Shown one piece after another: positions 4,938-5,034 of a stretch of DNA of 5,034 nucleotides; within the stretch, counting starts at the first letter, position 1, and each line of letters begins with the position of its first letter. The stretch is from an uncultured Clostridia bacterium (GTDB taxonomy: Bacteria > Bacillota > Clostridia > Oscillospirales > CAG-272), in NCBI GenBank assembly GCA_904502015.1, contig CAJGEA010000148.1, positions 1 through 5,034 of the forward strand. The letters run 5' to 3'. Under the pieces are notes generated by a model, which saw only the letters and a list, made by a program, of their open reading frames with translations, searched no databases and was not told the DNA's origin. Made by a program: the position numbers and the translations under genes.

Positions 4938-5034
4938 GGGTCATTCTGAGCGGAGGGCGAAGCCCGAAGTCGAAGAATCTCTTTCCCCAAGCGTGATCCT
5001 TCGACTCCACCGCTTTGCGGTGTCGCTCAGGATG
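4938..5034. repeat. compound palindromic dispersed repeat, copy 2 (cut by window end)
   Basis: This has the same architecture as the repeat at 2251-2355. The terminal arm GGGTCATTCTGAGCG (4938-4952) faces CGCTCAGGATG (5024-5034), with one mismatch that would be a G-U pair. The left arm is GGGC-GAA-GCCC (4955-4965). The central stem AGTCGAAGAATC (4968-4979) pairs with GATCCTTCGACT (4995-5006) with one mismatch and a 15-base loop. The right arm is CACCGC-TTT-GCGGTG (5008-5022). About four bases (expected ACCC) are missing beyond the window. Arm stems differ from copy 1 while pairing and loop bases are kept. Confidence 0.88.

Overview
The window looks like chromosomal DNA from a GC-rich, low-GC-phylum relative such as a gut Clostridia/Oscillospiraceae member. 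This rests on type III glutamine synthetase, Firmicutes-style promoters with 17-bp spacers, purine-rich Shine-Dalgarno sites, and long imperfect-palindrome dispersed repeats. The taxon is an inference from gene types and composition; there is no rRNA or other marker to fix it.

Layout. Positions 1-43 hold a short inverted repeat just past the end of glnN, a possible terminator. Positions 44-2143 (minus) encode a complete glutamine synthetase III (GlnN). Positions 2144-2407 are non-coding: a glnN leader with four interleaved complementary pentamers, then a 105-bp compound palindrome (2251-2355) and a small relic of the same family. Positions 2408-3525 (minus) are azlC and azlD, a two-subunit branched-chain amino acid exporter, translationally coupled by a 4-base ATGA overlap. 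Positions 3526-3737 are a divergent promoter region with a near-consensus promoter on each strand and an A/T-tract inverted repeat between them. Positions 3738-4769 (plus) encode the ribosome-assembly GTPase RsgA. Positions 4770-5034 are non-coding and repeat-filled: two copies of a short direct repeat with associated hairpins, then a second copy of the compound palindrome, cut by the window edge.

How the genes relate. glnN assimilates ammonium into glutamine, and azlCD probably exports branched-chain amino acids, so the minus-strand genes share an amino-acid/nitrogen theme. The palindrome between them and the separate leader of glnN argue against a simple operon. rsgA is a housekeeping gene with its own promoter, divergent from azlC.

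I found no convincing new system. The points most worth a second look are the compound palindrome family with compensatory changes between its two copies, the structured glnN leader, the altered G4 guanine-specificity motif and the PLDG tandem insertion in RsgA, and the symmetrical divergent promoter region.
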